Shown here: piece by piece, positions 11,561 to 24,600 of the stretch
Layout: the number at the start of each line of letters is the position of its first letter
How positions within the stretch are numbered: the stretch's first letter is position 1
From: Megamerina dolium
Taxonomy: Eukaryota > Arthropoda > Insecta > Diptera > Megamerinidae
Direction of reading: 5' to 3'
Assembly: GCA_963854835.1 (NCBI GenBank)
Contig: OY978529.1
Span: forward strand, 37,940,055 to 38,004,054
Length of the DNA stretch: 64,000 nt
Position numbers and translations under genes: made by a program
Notes under the pieces: model-generated
Databases searched by the model: none
Told to the model about the DNA's origin: nothing
What the model saw: only the letters and a program-made list of their open reading frames with translations

Positions 11561-14067
11561 GGCGGATATTTCGATAATTAGGCTTTGTAATACGCATGTT
11601 TTTAATAAAAATGAAATTCATGAAAAATATGACAGAATTTATCTACTCACTTATTACTTTGACATTTCAAAATCGTATGAGAATTATTAGCATACAAATT
11701 TAATTCAGGAGTCATTGAATGAAAAGTGCGCGTAGTAAATATGCATTGTAGAATTGTGTGGTAACTATGATGAATATGATTTATGAGCGATAATTGTTAA
11801 TTGTGCTGTTGTTGTTATTGGTCGATGCTTAGGTTTTAGGTTGGTCGTTAAGTTGTGCATTATGGGCAGATCAGTGGTAAAATTGAACTCAGCAGAAGAC
11901 AGACTTATGATGTTTAAGGTCTGTTGTGAAATATTTTTCAATATGAAAATTAATATATTTTATTATTTTCATTCTCTCTATTTCAATTACTCTTTTATTT
12001 ATACTATAGTTACACTTATCTCAACTTAAAATGAATTAACAATGATAGAAAAAAAGTAAAGAAAAACAAAAAATTAAGTCTAAAAAATTTCAAAGATTGA
12101 AAGAAGAAATATTTATAATTATGAAAAATATATTTTCGAAAACGAGAATATATTTTTCAGAAATTTCTTTCATTTCATAAATCCAGTTCGAGCATGTATT
12201 TTTATTGCTATTTTGTTTTTGTTAAAGTTTTCCATTCTTAAGTACGTTTTAAAAGTTTTAATTAAAATATGGAATTTTTGCCGTGATATATATAAACACT
12301 TTGGTATTATTTTTAGCCTTTCTTTTATTTTATTAAGATAATTTGTTCATTTTTTTTGGCTTAGTAGCCAACCTGTTCCGTTCGTTTATTTTTTGGTTTG
12401 TTACAATAATACTTATAATAGATATGAAGGGTATAATCAAATAAAGAAGAGAAGAGAATATGTAGAGTATGGAACAACATCATTGTATTTAGTATCCTTT
12501 TTTTGAAATAGTATGCTGATGGGCAACAACATTTCATCATTGTTGCTGCTCATTATCATTGGTGGCTGCAGGGAGAGCAAAGTAAGAGAAAAAGAGGCGA
12601 ATTATAAATAGTAAGTAAGTGCGCCCAAGAGTATGCTTTGTTTTTTGTGTTTTTCTTCTTTAACCTCACTCATCACTATCACTGCTTTGTGAAGCACTAA
12701 AACAATGCGAAATCATATTTAGCAATGCCTTCATTTGATGAGTTAGTTAGCACTCTTTTCACTCTTTTGTATTATGTTGTTGTAAGTTTATTTATACCTT
12801 GCTTATAATTAACGAGATTAAAATGTGGTACTTAAGAATGAAAATGAATTCATCATAAAAATGAAATATTGTATAAAAGATAGGATACGGTCCTATTAAA
12901 CAATGACGTTCTGTCTCAAAAAGGATAATAATAATTTGCTTGCATCAATTGCATTTATAAAGAACTGCTAGTAATATGCTTAAATTAGTATTAATTATAA
13001 ATTATGTATAAATATGAGAATATTTTTTATTCATAACTGAAAAAAAAATGAACATTCTCAAATTCATTGTCACTAATGTGCCCACTCAAATGAAAATAAA
13101 GGTGATAATTTTATTGTTATGTCAACTCAAAAGGTAAAAAAAAGAGCGAAATACTGAGCAATCTGCTTGGATAAACTCAAATAATATAATTAAGGTGGTT
13201 ATTAATTGGATGGCGTCATCAAAATGTGGACAAAACAGTTGCCTTCATTCAAGCAGGACAAAGGCTATGACGAAAAAAGAGATAAGGGATCAGTTTTAAT
13301 TGCATTATGATGCCTAAAAGTATGCTAAATTATTGTATTATAAAAAGTGGTAGATTTTAATTGGTTTGCGGCGCATAAGAGTGGACAATATCGTGTTGGT
13401 CACTCTAAAATTATACTCATAATAATAATAATTTTTTTAACTCAAGGGTTGTTTCGCAGAGAATATTTTTGAAGGATTTAATAATTCATATTCATAATTT
13501 CGTGGATCTTTTGTGATACACTGTCAATGTTTTAATTGCAACAAAACAAGAATATAATATGATGTAATACACTAAAATGGCATCCGCGATTCGCTTTTCT
13601 TTGTGATATCTTTTAAATATTAAATCAAAAGTGTAGGAGGCGATAAAACTCATTCTAAAGGCCACTTTATGACCGTATATAAATATATAATTTTTTATAA
13701 CAGAGTTGACCACAATTTTGCTATTTTTTTTATTTTATAATGATTACAATTTTGTTGTTGTTTTAGATTATAAATCATATAAAAAGTGTTTTACATTTAA
13801 GTATGATTGAGTACTTTGTGTGATGTCGTGTGGGGATAAGTGGAATTTTAAGGGTATGTACAGTGGTCGCAGTCCATAATATGCTGAGATCAAATTTGAG
13901 GGGATTTTTAGATTTCAATAAAATTTCGTTCTTTAGCAAATTTTGAGATTAATGAAAGTTACAATCGCGTCTAAATATAGTTTGAATACAATATAAGATT
14001 CGGGTAGCCGTAAAATGATCTTTGGAATTCTTGTGAACTGAACAGCGTGCTGACCAAAGTGAGATCA
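11561..14067. other. Intronic, no gene recognised
   Basis: AT-rich, low-complexity intronic DNA without recognisable coding or mobile sequence. Confidence 0.7.
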
Positions 14068-14690
14068 TCATTGCACCAGAAATGGTCAATAAAATTCGCG
14101 AGATTGTATATTTTGAATTTTGCATAAATATTTGGTTGTGAAAAAGCAAGATGAGTTCCGCTGCGTTTGCCTACAGTTGAAGCCTTTGTTGTCAAGTGCC
14201 CGTTTGACAACTTCAAATAGTTCAATCTTCTTTAACTTTAACTTCAGTATGCTCAATCGCAAGCTGAAGGAGTTTTATGGCATTTCTTAACCGTGGACGA
14301 AACATGAATTCTTCACTTTACACTAGAGACCAAGGAAATATTGACACAATGGACTTGGTGGTGGTGAATCGAAGCCCAGGAAGGACAAGAGGCAAGAGAA
14401 AAGAGACAAGGTTATGGCGATCGACAGTTTTTAAGGTTACGAATTGCTCCCTCATCCATTATATTCTTCAGGTTTAGACCACCTCGTGACTATTTCCTTT
14501 TTCAATATATGAAGATATCGTTCGGCAGTTTGGGATTTGGGTCGAATGGAAAGGTCATAGATGAAACAAATGCCTTTTGAGGCTTTTTGAGAGGCTTAGA
14601 GAAATCGTATTATTTGGAGGACATAAAAAAATTGGAGAAATTTTAGACGAAGGCACACTGTATGTTGAAAAATAAAATGTTTTTTTTTTT
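14068..14690 (+). pseudogene. Decayed mariner transposase remnant
   Basis: In scattered plus-strand frames I see MVNKIREIV (14080), SMLNRKLKEF, a VDET-like catalytic site at 14292-14303 (CCGTGGACGAAACATG), TRDQGNIDTMDL-like text at the position of TPETKEQ-QW, and finally DYFLFQYMKISFGSLGFGSN with VIDETNAF and KSYYLEDIKKLEK, a typical mariner C-terminus. Frameshifts separate the pieces and the middle is deleted. Related in layout to the remnant at 62.5 kb. Confidence 0.8.
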
Positions 14691-16639
14691 CGCTGAATAG
14701 GTTGTTTCTTATTTCAATTTACAGGGATTTATTGACCTACCATTGTAATCTTGGCTTTCGGTAGCCCATGTGGAATTAACCGTTATCTGCTTTCAGTACA
14801 TTGACCGAAAACCGGTTTCCAGAATTTGTGATAGAATAATGCATGTGGAAAGAGTTTTGACAGCAAAGTGCTAATTTTCACTTATAAAGTCTTCAGTCTG
14901 TATACATTTTGTATATAAACGACATATTGTTCTAAAGAAATGAAAAAAAAAAACCCTTGAAATGTCTATTCGGCTGATGAGAGATTTTGTAGATGAGCGT
15001 CGAGAGGCATTTAAATTTGCATAAATTAAAATTCAAATTGACACAATAGAAAATAAAAAAATTAAAAAATACGCTGGCAACATCAGCGAATTTCCACGAA
15101 TATGTCGATGTCGATGTCGTTGTCGCATAACATTATGGTTTGACGTTTGACGTTTGGCGTTTTTAAAAATAATTTCCATTTATTTCATTTGCCTTGTGCT
15201 ATACTTTTTTTTTTGCTGCTGTTATTCTACGCTTCATCATCTTGCCAAAGCATACTAACTAAATGTAGACACAGAAATGTTCAAGTGTATATATTGAATC
15301 GCAGCTATTCTTATTTACATATATTTATACATGAAAAAGTGGTATATGCGCATAAAAGTATGCTTTAAAATGTACATATGTTTAAAAAGTCAGTAAGAGA
15401 GAGAGAGAAAAGGAGAAAAATAAGTGAAAAAAAAAGACAATTCGTACTTAAAATTGTAAATTGCTTGTCTACAAAAATATTTACTACTCAACCTCCTACC
15501 CATAATTCTTTTCCTTTTACTCTATTTTAATGCAACTCTTACCAACTTGCCACCTCTCATCTTCAATAACATTCACTTAGCTTAGTAGCTAAAGTGAAAT
15601 ATGCATAGAAAAAAGGATGAAAACTTGAAAAAAAGCTGGAAGAAAGAAACTGACAAACAAATCAGCAACACAAGAATAACAACTATGTGCAAATCAACAA
15701 GCAACTAACTACGTCTTTTGTATGTAAGAAAATAAACTTTAAACTAGGGTTGTCCAATCAGTGATACCCTCAAGTACAAACAAGAATCATGGAATGTTAA
15801 AAGTATAAAACGAAAATTGAGAGAAAGATATGAAGAATGGGATAGTATCAAATTCGGATACAATATATATTGAAAGAGCAAATAAATGTTTGCCTAAATA
15901 GAAGAAAATATATTTTTCGACAAATGTTAACGTAACTCTTTTTGCAATTAGCTCATTGATGATAAATTTATATTTTCATATTTGACTTAGTCGATGGTTA
16001 GAAATGTATTTGTATAAAATATTTTAAAAATCTTATGCATTTCCCATCAATATAACATCTATAGATTCCGGTTGACAACCCTACTTTACACTTGCTATTC
16101 AACAACAATCTTGAGAAAAGCAATAGAAGCTCATGAAACCCCTAAGAAAATCAAATTAAACAACCTCTGAAAATAGATTTACTCATACAAATAGTTGTAA
16201 ACATGAGAGCCATGTAGTAATTTGTGCATTAATAAGTCTAAAGGAACTAGTTATGGAAATAGAATCAGAAAAATGTCTAAACATAAGTTAAAATCAAATA
16301 AATGAACGCAATATGTATCCAAAATAAAAATAGTTGAAGCATTCTTATATATAACGGAACTAGTGAAGAACTAGTCATGGAACTAGTTCAATAGTATAGC
16401 AACGATTGTACAAAATTGTAATTATATAAAATGTTGCAATCATTTAAAAAGCTTTGAAGGAACCCAAGAAGAAGTAGTTATATAACCAGTCTTAACCCAA
16501 ACTGACTCGTAGTTATTTATTGAATTATTACTTGAAGTAATTGAATTCGAGTACGGAGCTGGTTTGAGTCAGTCAGCTCGCAATTCCTGAATAACCTCAA
16601 AGAATTTTTGGAAATTTAAACATTCATTAAAACATTCCC
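14691..16639. other. Intronic, no gene recognised
   Basis: AT-rich. Contains small tandem motifs, such as TTTGACG copies near 15140 and TCGATG copies near 15105, but no gene or element. Confidence 0.7.
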
Positions 16640-17060
16640 AGAATAGATCCTCAGGGTTCAAATGTATCACATCGATCCTCATTAATTTTTTCTCCTCAAC
16701 ATCTGTACTGGACATATTTACCCGTTATCTTTATCCCTTAGTTGGTTCTCATACAAAATTGTTATTTTTCTAAATTTCACACTCACTACTTCCAGAGTGC
16801 CCGTAGAGGGGCGAAATGTATGACCGATTCCCATAAAATTTTCCAATTCAACATTTCTACTGATCATACTTATTATCTATCTTCACTCTTTGGTGCGGCT
16901 GCCACACCAAATGAACTTAAAATCACCTGGAAATTAGGTGATCCCCCCAAAGCGACGAAATGTATGATCGAATCCCATTAATTCTTCTGCTTCAACAATT
17001 CCCCCAAATATGCATACCCTCTATATGCACCCATTGTGTGTTCTTCCACTATCAGGGAGA
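16640..17060 (+). repeat. Diffuse ~180-bp tandem repeats, family C
   Basis: Two to three decayed units sharing CATTAATTTTTTCTCCTCAA, a CATATTTACCC-like segment, CTTTATCCCTTAG, CATACAAAATTG and GCGAAATGTATGACCGATTC. The stretch 17060-17210 has no further recognisable unit. Related blocks: 20960-21488, 25540-26240, 35140-35760 and 54050-54650. Confidence 0.65.
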
Positions 17061-17369
17061 TTTTGATTTAAGGGTTAACGGATTCTACAAGAACACTATT
17101 TTGCTAAGGGGCTTCGGAAACTGTTCAAAAAATTTCGTATCTGTGCCTTTTTCTTTAAGTTTTGAGTTCTATTTTTTAATAAGTGCTCTGAGATGACTCT
17201 CTGCGTTATAGATAGCATCAGAAAAGTCAGGAAATCTTCTTTTTTAGATCACGAATCTCTCTTGATTCTTCTCGGGATAACTGGGAATTAAATTCGGTTT
17301 ATTGAATGATTTTGCTATGATCGAAATTTGCTCTGATATCGTTTTGGCGTATCCTTTGTGTGTACTGCC

Positions 17370-17445
17370 GAATCAGATCTTTTGAATCATGGACCTTATT
17401 CTAAGAGGGCAACAAACTTATCACTGAGCTATGTCGCGATTTGTA
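17370..17445 (-). repeat. tRNA-like SINE head
   Basis: Minus strand reads CGCGACATAGCTCAGTGATA (A-box-like) and, about 35 bases on, CATGATTCAAAAGATC (diverged B-box). Looks like a decayed tRNA-derived SINE promoter rather than a functional tRNA. Confidence 0.5.
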
Positions 17446-18882
17446 GTGAAGAGTAAAAACATTTCTGAATCTATTCAACAATAATGAGTTACAATTCTAT
17501 TCAATTTTGTTCTACATGGCATTCAATTGGCATTCCAATATTCAACTAAGTGGGTGTCTACTTACCGTACATATGTTTGCATGAAAAACTGCAAAAGTGT
17601 CAAATGTTGCTGTTACTTGTCAAGTCAAGCGGTATTTTAACAAACAACGGATAATTGTTAACTCAAATACTCAAGTTGTGATTTTTTTTGTAAAGATAGA
17701 AATTCTCAAGTATATTACTTAAGTATGCTACTGGAAAAAGAATGTTTGAAAAGCAACTGGCAGACCTTTTAAGGAAACTAAAATGAACAAAAAGTAGTGT
17801 AATTTATGAGGTTATATTTTTCACAATTGGTTATTCGTTCCATACTACTTTTCCCTCTAATATATAATTGTCATAGTTCATGTGCCCTCCATCATTAACT
17901 ACTCATAAAATCGACTGATATTTATGATCATACTAAGACCTTAATAAATTTTGACCAGCTCATCATACTCGTTTGCTCCACCTCAATTCATTATAAATAC
18001 TTATACTCTAATTGAGTGCTATTTGCCCAGCGTATACACTTGACCGCACTCACTGTGTGTGTGGGTGAGTGTGTCTCCGTAAGTGCCCCGCTATCGAATG
18101 GAAGACATAATAGAGCAAGGCTAGCGACGTCAAAGAAGAAGTCAAGTGTAGAATGACAACAATATTTTTATTGCTTAAGGATATCACCTTATGGTTACTG
18201 CTTTTGTTTCTGCATGATGATGATGATGATGATGATGATGATAATGATGCTGGTGATGGGATGACAGAGAATGTTCTTTGTGTTAATGTTGAATTGTATT
18301 TTCACAGTGATTGAAATTACAATTGAAAAAGAAATCACACAATAATAAAAGTACATAAATCCAGCATTTAAGTTGGCCGAGTAGGGAGAAACACACACAC
18401 ACAAAAAAAAGCCCAAACCAAGTAAGAAGGAAAAGGTGAATGAATGAATAAAAGAATAAATAAATGTCTACATTGCTTATTGAGTCAATAATAATTTAGC
18501 TTATGTATCCTGTGACAATGTGATGGTGATGCTGACAATTGACACTCCTGTTCATGAGCCGAGACAGCGAATAATGAGCGGAAACCTTTTGTTTATTTTA
18601 CATATATTTGTAACAAGAGATAATTTTTTATGCCCAAACATCTGTGAATAAATCAAGCATTTGACATTTATACGTTAATACTTGTTTACATTTAGAATTG
18701 TGCTGTTTGTCCTTTTGCCTGTCACAAGTACATTAGTTAAGGACACTTTATGTTCTTGTCGTGTTTTAAGTATATTTTTTTTTTCGTAAAAGTTGCAAAT
18801 TGAATGAAGCATTAATTGTAGAGTGAAATCGCAGATTTTATGATGATTGTTTTTAAAGAAGCTTGTGTTAAGCCTTTATTTA
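17446..18882. other. Intronic, no gene recognised
   Basis: AT-rich intronic DNA, with only the (GAT)n run at 18214-18247. Confidence 0.7.
18214..18247. repeat. (GAT)n microsatellite
   Basis: About ten ATG/GAT trinucleotides with one imperfect unit at the end. Confidence 0.95.
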
Positions 18883-20795
18883 TTATACCCTGCATAATGC
18901 AATATGCATGGTATATTCATTTCGGTCAGATGTTTGTGTCCACTTGAAGGAATCTCCGGAGATATAGACATAGATATATATTCGTGATCATCGTCGATTA
19001 AATTTTCGATTTAACGATGTCCGTCCGTCCGTCCGTCCGTCCGTCCGTCCGTCTGTCTGTCTGTCACCTGGCTGGTTCGCACGATAACTTGAGTAAATAT
19101 TGAGCTATTTCGATGAAATTTGGCATAAGTAATCTATGATCCAAGGGTACGGAGGGGATTGATACTGGGCATGATCGGCCAATAACCACGCCCACACCAA
19201 GCATTCAAAGCGACTAACCTCGAAATTTTCAAAATCTTTAACTTGCTATAACTCACATAATATTCGACTTGGGACAACAATATTTGGCACATAGAGTTAT
19301 ATTATACTACTATATAATCTCGCCAAAAGTGGTTGAGTCACGCCTACTTTTTAGCGTAGCTCTCATACAAAGTGTCTGTACTGCTTTTAAATTGAAACAG
19401 CTGTAACTTCTCCAATCTTCCGTCCAGAATAACCATAATTGACACTTAGATTAATATGGTAGTCGGAAATAATATGGCAGAAAATCAGTGTGCCATGCCC
19501 ACTGCTTTTTGGGTCTCCCATACAAAGTTGCGGAAATTAAAAAAAATGTTACCGGTTATAACTTTCAAACTATTCAGCGTAGAATAACAAGATTTAAGGT
19601 ATGGAATAGTATTGTACGAGCAACTAGACTCACTTGAAATGGGTGCGCCACGCCCACTGTTTATTGTAGCCCCCATACAAAGTTTAAATTGAAACAGCTG
19701 TAACTTCGGCAATCTTCTGCCTAAAATAACCATAATTGACACTTAGATTAATATCGTAGTCGGCAAAAATCTGGCAGAAAATCAGTGTGCCACGCCCACT
19801 TCTTCATGAGTCTCCCATACAAAGTCGAGGGAATTAAACTGAAACTTTTAAGCTTCATAACTTACAAACCATTTAGCGTAGGACAACGAGATTTAAGGTA
19901 TGGATTAGTATTGTACGAGCAACTAGGGTCATAGGAAATGGGCGCGTCATGCCCACTGTTTATTGCAGCCCCCATACAAAATGACTGAAATTCTTTTAAA
20001 TTTAAACAGCTGTAACTTCGGCAATCTCCTGCCTAAAGTAACCATAATTGACACTTAGATTAATATCGTAGTCGGAAATAATCTGGCAGAAAATCAGTGT
20101 GCCACGCCCACTCCTTCATGAGTCTCCCATACAAAGTCGAGGGAATTAAACTAAAACTTTTAAGCTCCATAACTTATAAACCATTTAGCGTAAAAGAACG
20201 AGATTATAGGTATGTATTAGTATTGTAGGAGCAACTAGACTCACAGGAAATGGACGCGCCACGCCCACTGTTGATAGTAGCCGCCATACAAAATTACCTA
20301 ATTTCTTTTAAATTGAAATAGCTGTAACTTCTGTATGCTTCTGTCTAGAACAATCTTAATTAACACTTAGGTTAATATGGTAGTCGGAAATAATCTGCCG
20401 AAAAATCAGCGTACCATGCCCACTTCTTATTGGGGCTCCCATACAAAGTTGAGGAAATTAAACAAAAATGTTAACCACCATAACTTAGAAACTATTTAAC
20501 GTAGGACACCAAATTTAAGGTGTGGATTAACGTTGAAAAATTAATTGGATTTACTAGAAAGCCACGCCACTTTTATATAGCTCCCATACTAAGCCTCGGA
20601 ATTATCTTAAAATCCTTTTACTTCGTCAAAGTCAACCACATTTCGGGTGTAAATTAGTAGTATATGCAAAAATTGTTTCACGAAAAGTGGAAATAAAAGA
20701 AAAGTTGGATATTCGAGTAAACTTTTTATATACAAATCTACATATGCAGGGTATAGTTTGGTCGGCCCCAGCCGACTGTAAGGAGATTTTTTTCT
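18883..20795 (+). repeat. Long interspersed repeat, copy C
   Basis: Same family and orientation as copy A. It has the ATACCCTGCATAATGC head, a CCGT/CTGT run (about 19019-19063), internal units beginning near 19482, 19780 and 20092, a unit resembling the single one in copy B, and the terminal GTCGGCCCCAGCCGAC stem-loop (20761-20776) followed by GTAAGGAGATTTTTTT. An AACAG repeat lies just downstream. Copies differ mainly in the number of internal units. Confidence 0.85.
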
Positions 20796-20810
20796 ATTTA
20801 GTTGGTATTA

Positions 20811-20852
20811 CAACAGAACCAACAGAACAGAACAGAACAGAACAGAACAGAA
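20811..20852. repeat. (AACAG)n pentanucleotide microsatellite
   Basis: About seven AACAG units just beyond the 3' end of repeat copy C. Confidence 0.95.
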
Positions 20853-20959
20853 ATGTTTACCTCGTCTGCTGGACATTTCCAGTCATATTTGCAATTATTG
20901 GTTTTAAGTCCGGGGTGCGTTTAACTTTGTGAGATATTACTGGAGTTGAAACACACAAT

Positions 20960-21488
20960 AAATGACTTAGATTCAAGTCTAGAAGGAAAAATCTATGACT
21001 AACTCCCAGTAATTTTTTTATCAGCATGTTTTCAGAACATACTTCCTTCCTACTTCTACTCCTTATAGGGGATCCTCTATAAAATTTAGGTTTTTTTTGA
21101 TCAATTTCCCTGCTCCACCCCCAATGTATCCCCTGAAGGTTAAAATGTATGACCGACTCCAATTTAGTTCTACTTTTCTTCTTTTAGAGTCACTTAGCCT
21201 TTACCTTCACTCGTTATTGGTGCTTCCCTACAAAATAGACGAAGAATCATATAAAAATTGACGAATTATCACATAGCTGCTGAGCAATCGGTCACAGAAC
21301 AGCAAAATGTATGAAGAGCACTGACTAATTTTTCCTCCTCACAATTTTTGCGAAACATGCTTGTCACCTTCATCACCCTTTAGGAGGATTGCTCTACAAA
21401 ATTGATGTTTTTTATATCATTCACTCCCACCGTTCCCAAAGTGCTCCCATTAAACATTTGGTTGTATGACTGACCTCTACTAATTTTT
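20960..21488 (+). repeat. Diffuse tandem repeats, family C
   Basis: Three units with AAAATGTATGACCGACTCCA, TTTTTCCTCCTCACAATTTT and CTCTACAAAATTGATG landmarks, at intervals of about 170-190 bp. The block runs up to the tail of the older RTE copy. Confidence 0.65.
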
Positions 21489-21650
21489 ACATTCTTACTT
21501 ACGTACTTATGTGATCATTACAATTGGAAAAACGATTTAGGCCGAATCTAGCATGCTTCGCCAGTTAGCTCTTTCCTTCACAAGCTGGCGCAAGTTCGAA
21601 ACTCCAAGCGCTGTCAAATTCTCCAGTACTTGGTCTTTCCGCCGGAGGTT
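21489..21650 (-). mobile_element. Older RTE copy, 3' part (split by the nested element)
   Basis: This is the 3' end of a diverged RTE copy: a TAAG-type tail, the conserved segment just upstream of it, and a decayed version of the C-terminal coding sequence. It continues at 25015 after the nested insertion. Joined, the two parts read without a gap against the intact copy, which proves the older copy was already present when the full-length one inserted. Confidence 0.88.
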
Positions 21651-24600
21651 ACTTACTTACTTATGTGGCCATAACAACCGAATATCGATTTAGGCCGAAA
21701 ATAACATGCTTCGCCAGCCATCTCTGTTCTTCGCTAGCTGGCGCCAGTTAGAAATTCCAAGCGCCGTCAGGTTCTCCAGTACTTGGTCTTTCCACCTGAG
21801 GTTTGGTCTTCCTCTTTTGCGTCGTCCTCCAGCGGGTTCCGAATATAACACCTTCTTAGCTGGAGCGTGTTCTTCCATTCGCTCGACATGACCTAGCCAG
21901 CGCAGCCGCTGGATTTTGATGCGCTTTACTATGTCAATATCGGCATACAGCTCGTACAGCTCATGGTTGTACCTTATTCGGTACTCGCCACCAACGCAAA
22001 TAGGTCCAAAGATCTTGCGTAGGACTTTTCTCTCGAAAACTCCAAGTATTCGCTCATCCGAGGTGGAAATTGTCCAGGCTTCAGCGCCATATGTTAGGAC
22101 AGGCATGATGAGAGACTTGTAGAGTGTAGTTTTCGTTCTTCGAGAGAGGGCTCGACTTCTCAATTGCTTACTCAGCCCAAAGTAACACCTGTTAGCAAGA
22201 GTTATCCTACGCATGATCTCCAAGCTGACGTCATTACTACTGTTAATGCTGGTTCCAAGATAGACAAAGTCCCTTACTACTTCAAAAGCGTAGTTGTCAA
22301 CAGTGACGTGCTGTCCAAGACGCCGGGACTCTTTGTTTGTTGACACTAGATACTTCGTCTTGCCCTCGTTCACCGTGAGACCCATCCGACGCGACTCTCT
22401 TTCCAACTCTGAGAATGCTGCACTGACTGCTCGCGTGTTCATGCCGATTATGTCAATATCGTCGGCATACGCTAACAGCATGACACTTTTGTTGAAGATA
22501 GTGCCATTATGTCGTAGATCAGCAGCTCGTATTATTTTCTCCATAATAAGATTGAAGAAGTCGCACGATAACGAATCACCTTGTCTGAAACCCCGTTCGG
22601 TATTAAACGATGCGGAGAGGTCCTTCCCAATTTTCACTGCACAACGGGAGTTATGCAGTGTCATTCTACAAAGTCGAATGAGCTTTGCAGGAATACCGAA
22701 CTCAGACATTGTTGCGTAGAGGTAATCCCTTACCGGACTGTCGAAAGCGGCTTTATAATCAACAAATAGGTGGTGTGTGTCGATCTGTTTTTCTTGGGTC
22801 TTCTCCAGGATTTGGCGCAGTGTGAAAATCTGGTCGATGGTGGATTTACCAGGTCTGAAGCCACACTGATAAGGTCCAATCAGGTTGCTGAGCATAGGCT
22901 TCAACCTTTCACACAGTACGCTCGATAGAACCTTGTACGCGATGCTCAGGAGACTTATTCCACGGTAGTTGGCGCAAATTGTGGGGTCTCCTTTTTTATG
23001 TACAGGACAGAGAACACTGAGCCTCCAATCATCAGGCATGCTTTCATCCGACCATATTCTGCTTATGAGCTGGTGCATGCGGGTGAGCAGCTCATCGCCT
23101 CCGGTCTTAAACAACTCGGCAGGCAGGCCATCAGCACCTGCAGCTTTGTTGTTCTTCAGCCTTAAAATGGCCGTTTCAACCTCGTCATAGTCGGGTGGTG
23201 GAACATCAACACCATCATCTGTAATTGGGGTTATCGGGCATTCTCCTCCACTGGCGGAATTGTTCGTAGCATCGCCATTCAGTAACGTGGAGAAGTGTTC
23301 CCTCCATAGGCTCAGTACACTCTGGACATCCGTAACCAGATTCCCATTTCCATCACGACAAGAAGAGGCTCCGGGATTTAAACCTCCACTCAGGCGCTTG
23401 ATCTTTTCAAAGAATTTTCGAGTCTCATTCTTGTCGGTACACATCTCTATCTCCTCACACTCGCGTCTTTCCAACTCCCTCTTCTTGCGCCTGAAAAGAC
23501 GTCTCTCTGCACTCCTTTTCTCTCTATACCGCTCCTTAACAGCTCGCGTTACGCCTGCACGCAGGGTTTTTCTGTAGGCGGCGTCTTTCTCTGCGGTAGC
23601 GTCGCGACACTCCTGATCATACCACTCATTCCTCAGAGGCCGGTAGTAACCGATTACCTCCTCGGCAGCAGTAGTCATGGAGTGGGATATATGTGTCCAC
23701 CGTGCGCATGTATCATCAAGTGGGGGAGTGTTCTGCATAAGCAGATCCGATAGTCGAGTGGAAAATGCATCTGCTGTCTCTGGTGATCGCAGCTTACTGA
23801 CGTCGAGCTTTCTCTGTGTGGGACTTCTCTTGTTATTTGCGACACATAGGCGTGTGCGCACCTTAGCTGCAACAAGGTAGTGATCCGAGTCGATGTTGGC
23901 ACCACGGATCGATTTCACGTCCATCACACTGGAAGCATGCCTTCCGTCAATCACCACATGATCAATTTGGTTTCTTGTACGTTGATCTGGAGACAGCCAT
24001 GTCGCTTTGTGGATGTCGAGATGCTGGAATCTGGTACCACCAATTACCATGTTTCGTGCTGCGGCGAAGTCGATCAGCCTCATTCCGTTATCGGAGGTGT
24101 TCTGGTGGAGGCTGAATTTTCCGACAGTTGGACCAAAGGTACCTTCCTTGCCCACCCTGGCATTAAAGTCGCCAAGCACGATTTTGATATCGTGGCGGGG
24201 GCAGCGGTCATAAGCTTCTTCGAGGCGCTGAAAGAAGCTCTCCTTGGTCACATTGTCCTTCTCATCCGTCGGAGCGTGGGCACATATAAGGCTGATGTTG
24301 AAAAATTTTGCCTTGATGCGGATTGTGGCCAGCCGTTCGTTCACAGGCGTGAACTGTGAGACAAGATGTCGTAGTCTCTTGCTGACCAAAAATCCACATC
24401 CTAATTCGTGCCTTTCAGCATGGCAACTGTAGTAGATGTCACAGGACGCTCTTTTGGAGCAGCCCTGTCCTGTCCATCGCATTTCCTGGAGAGCGGTGAT
24501 GTCAGCTCTGTATTTTTCGAGGACATCAACCAGCTGGATAGAGGCACCCTCCCTATAAAGGGATCGGACATTCCAGGTGCATATCCGTAAATCGTGGTCC

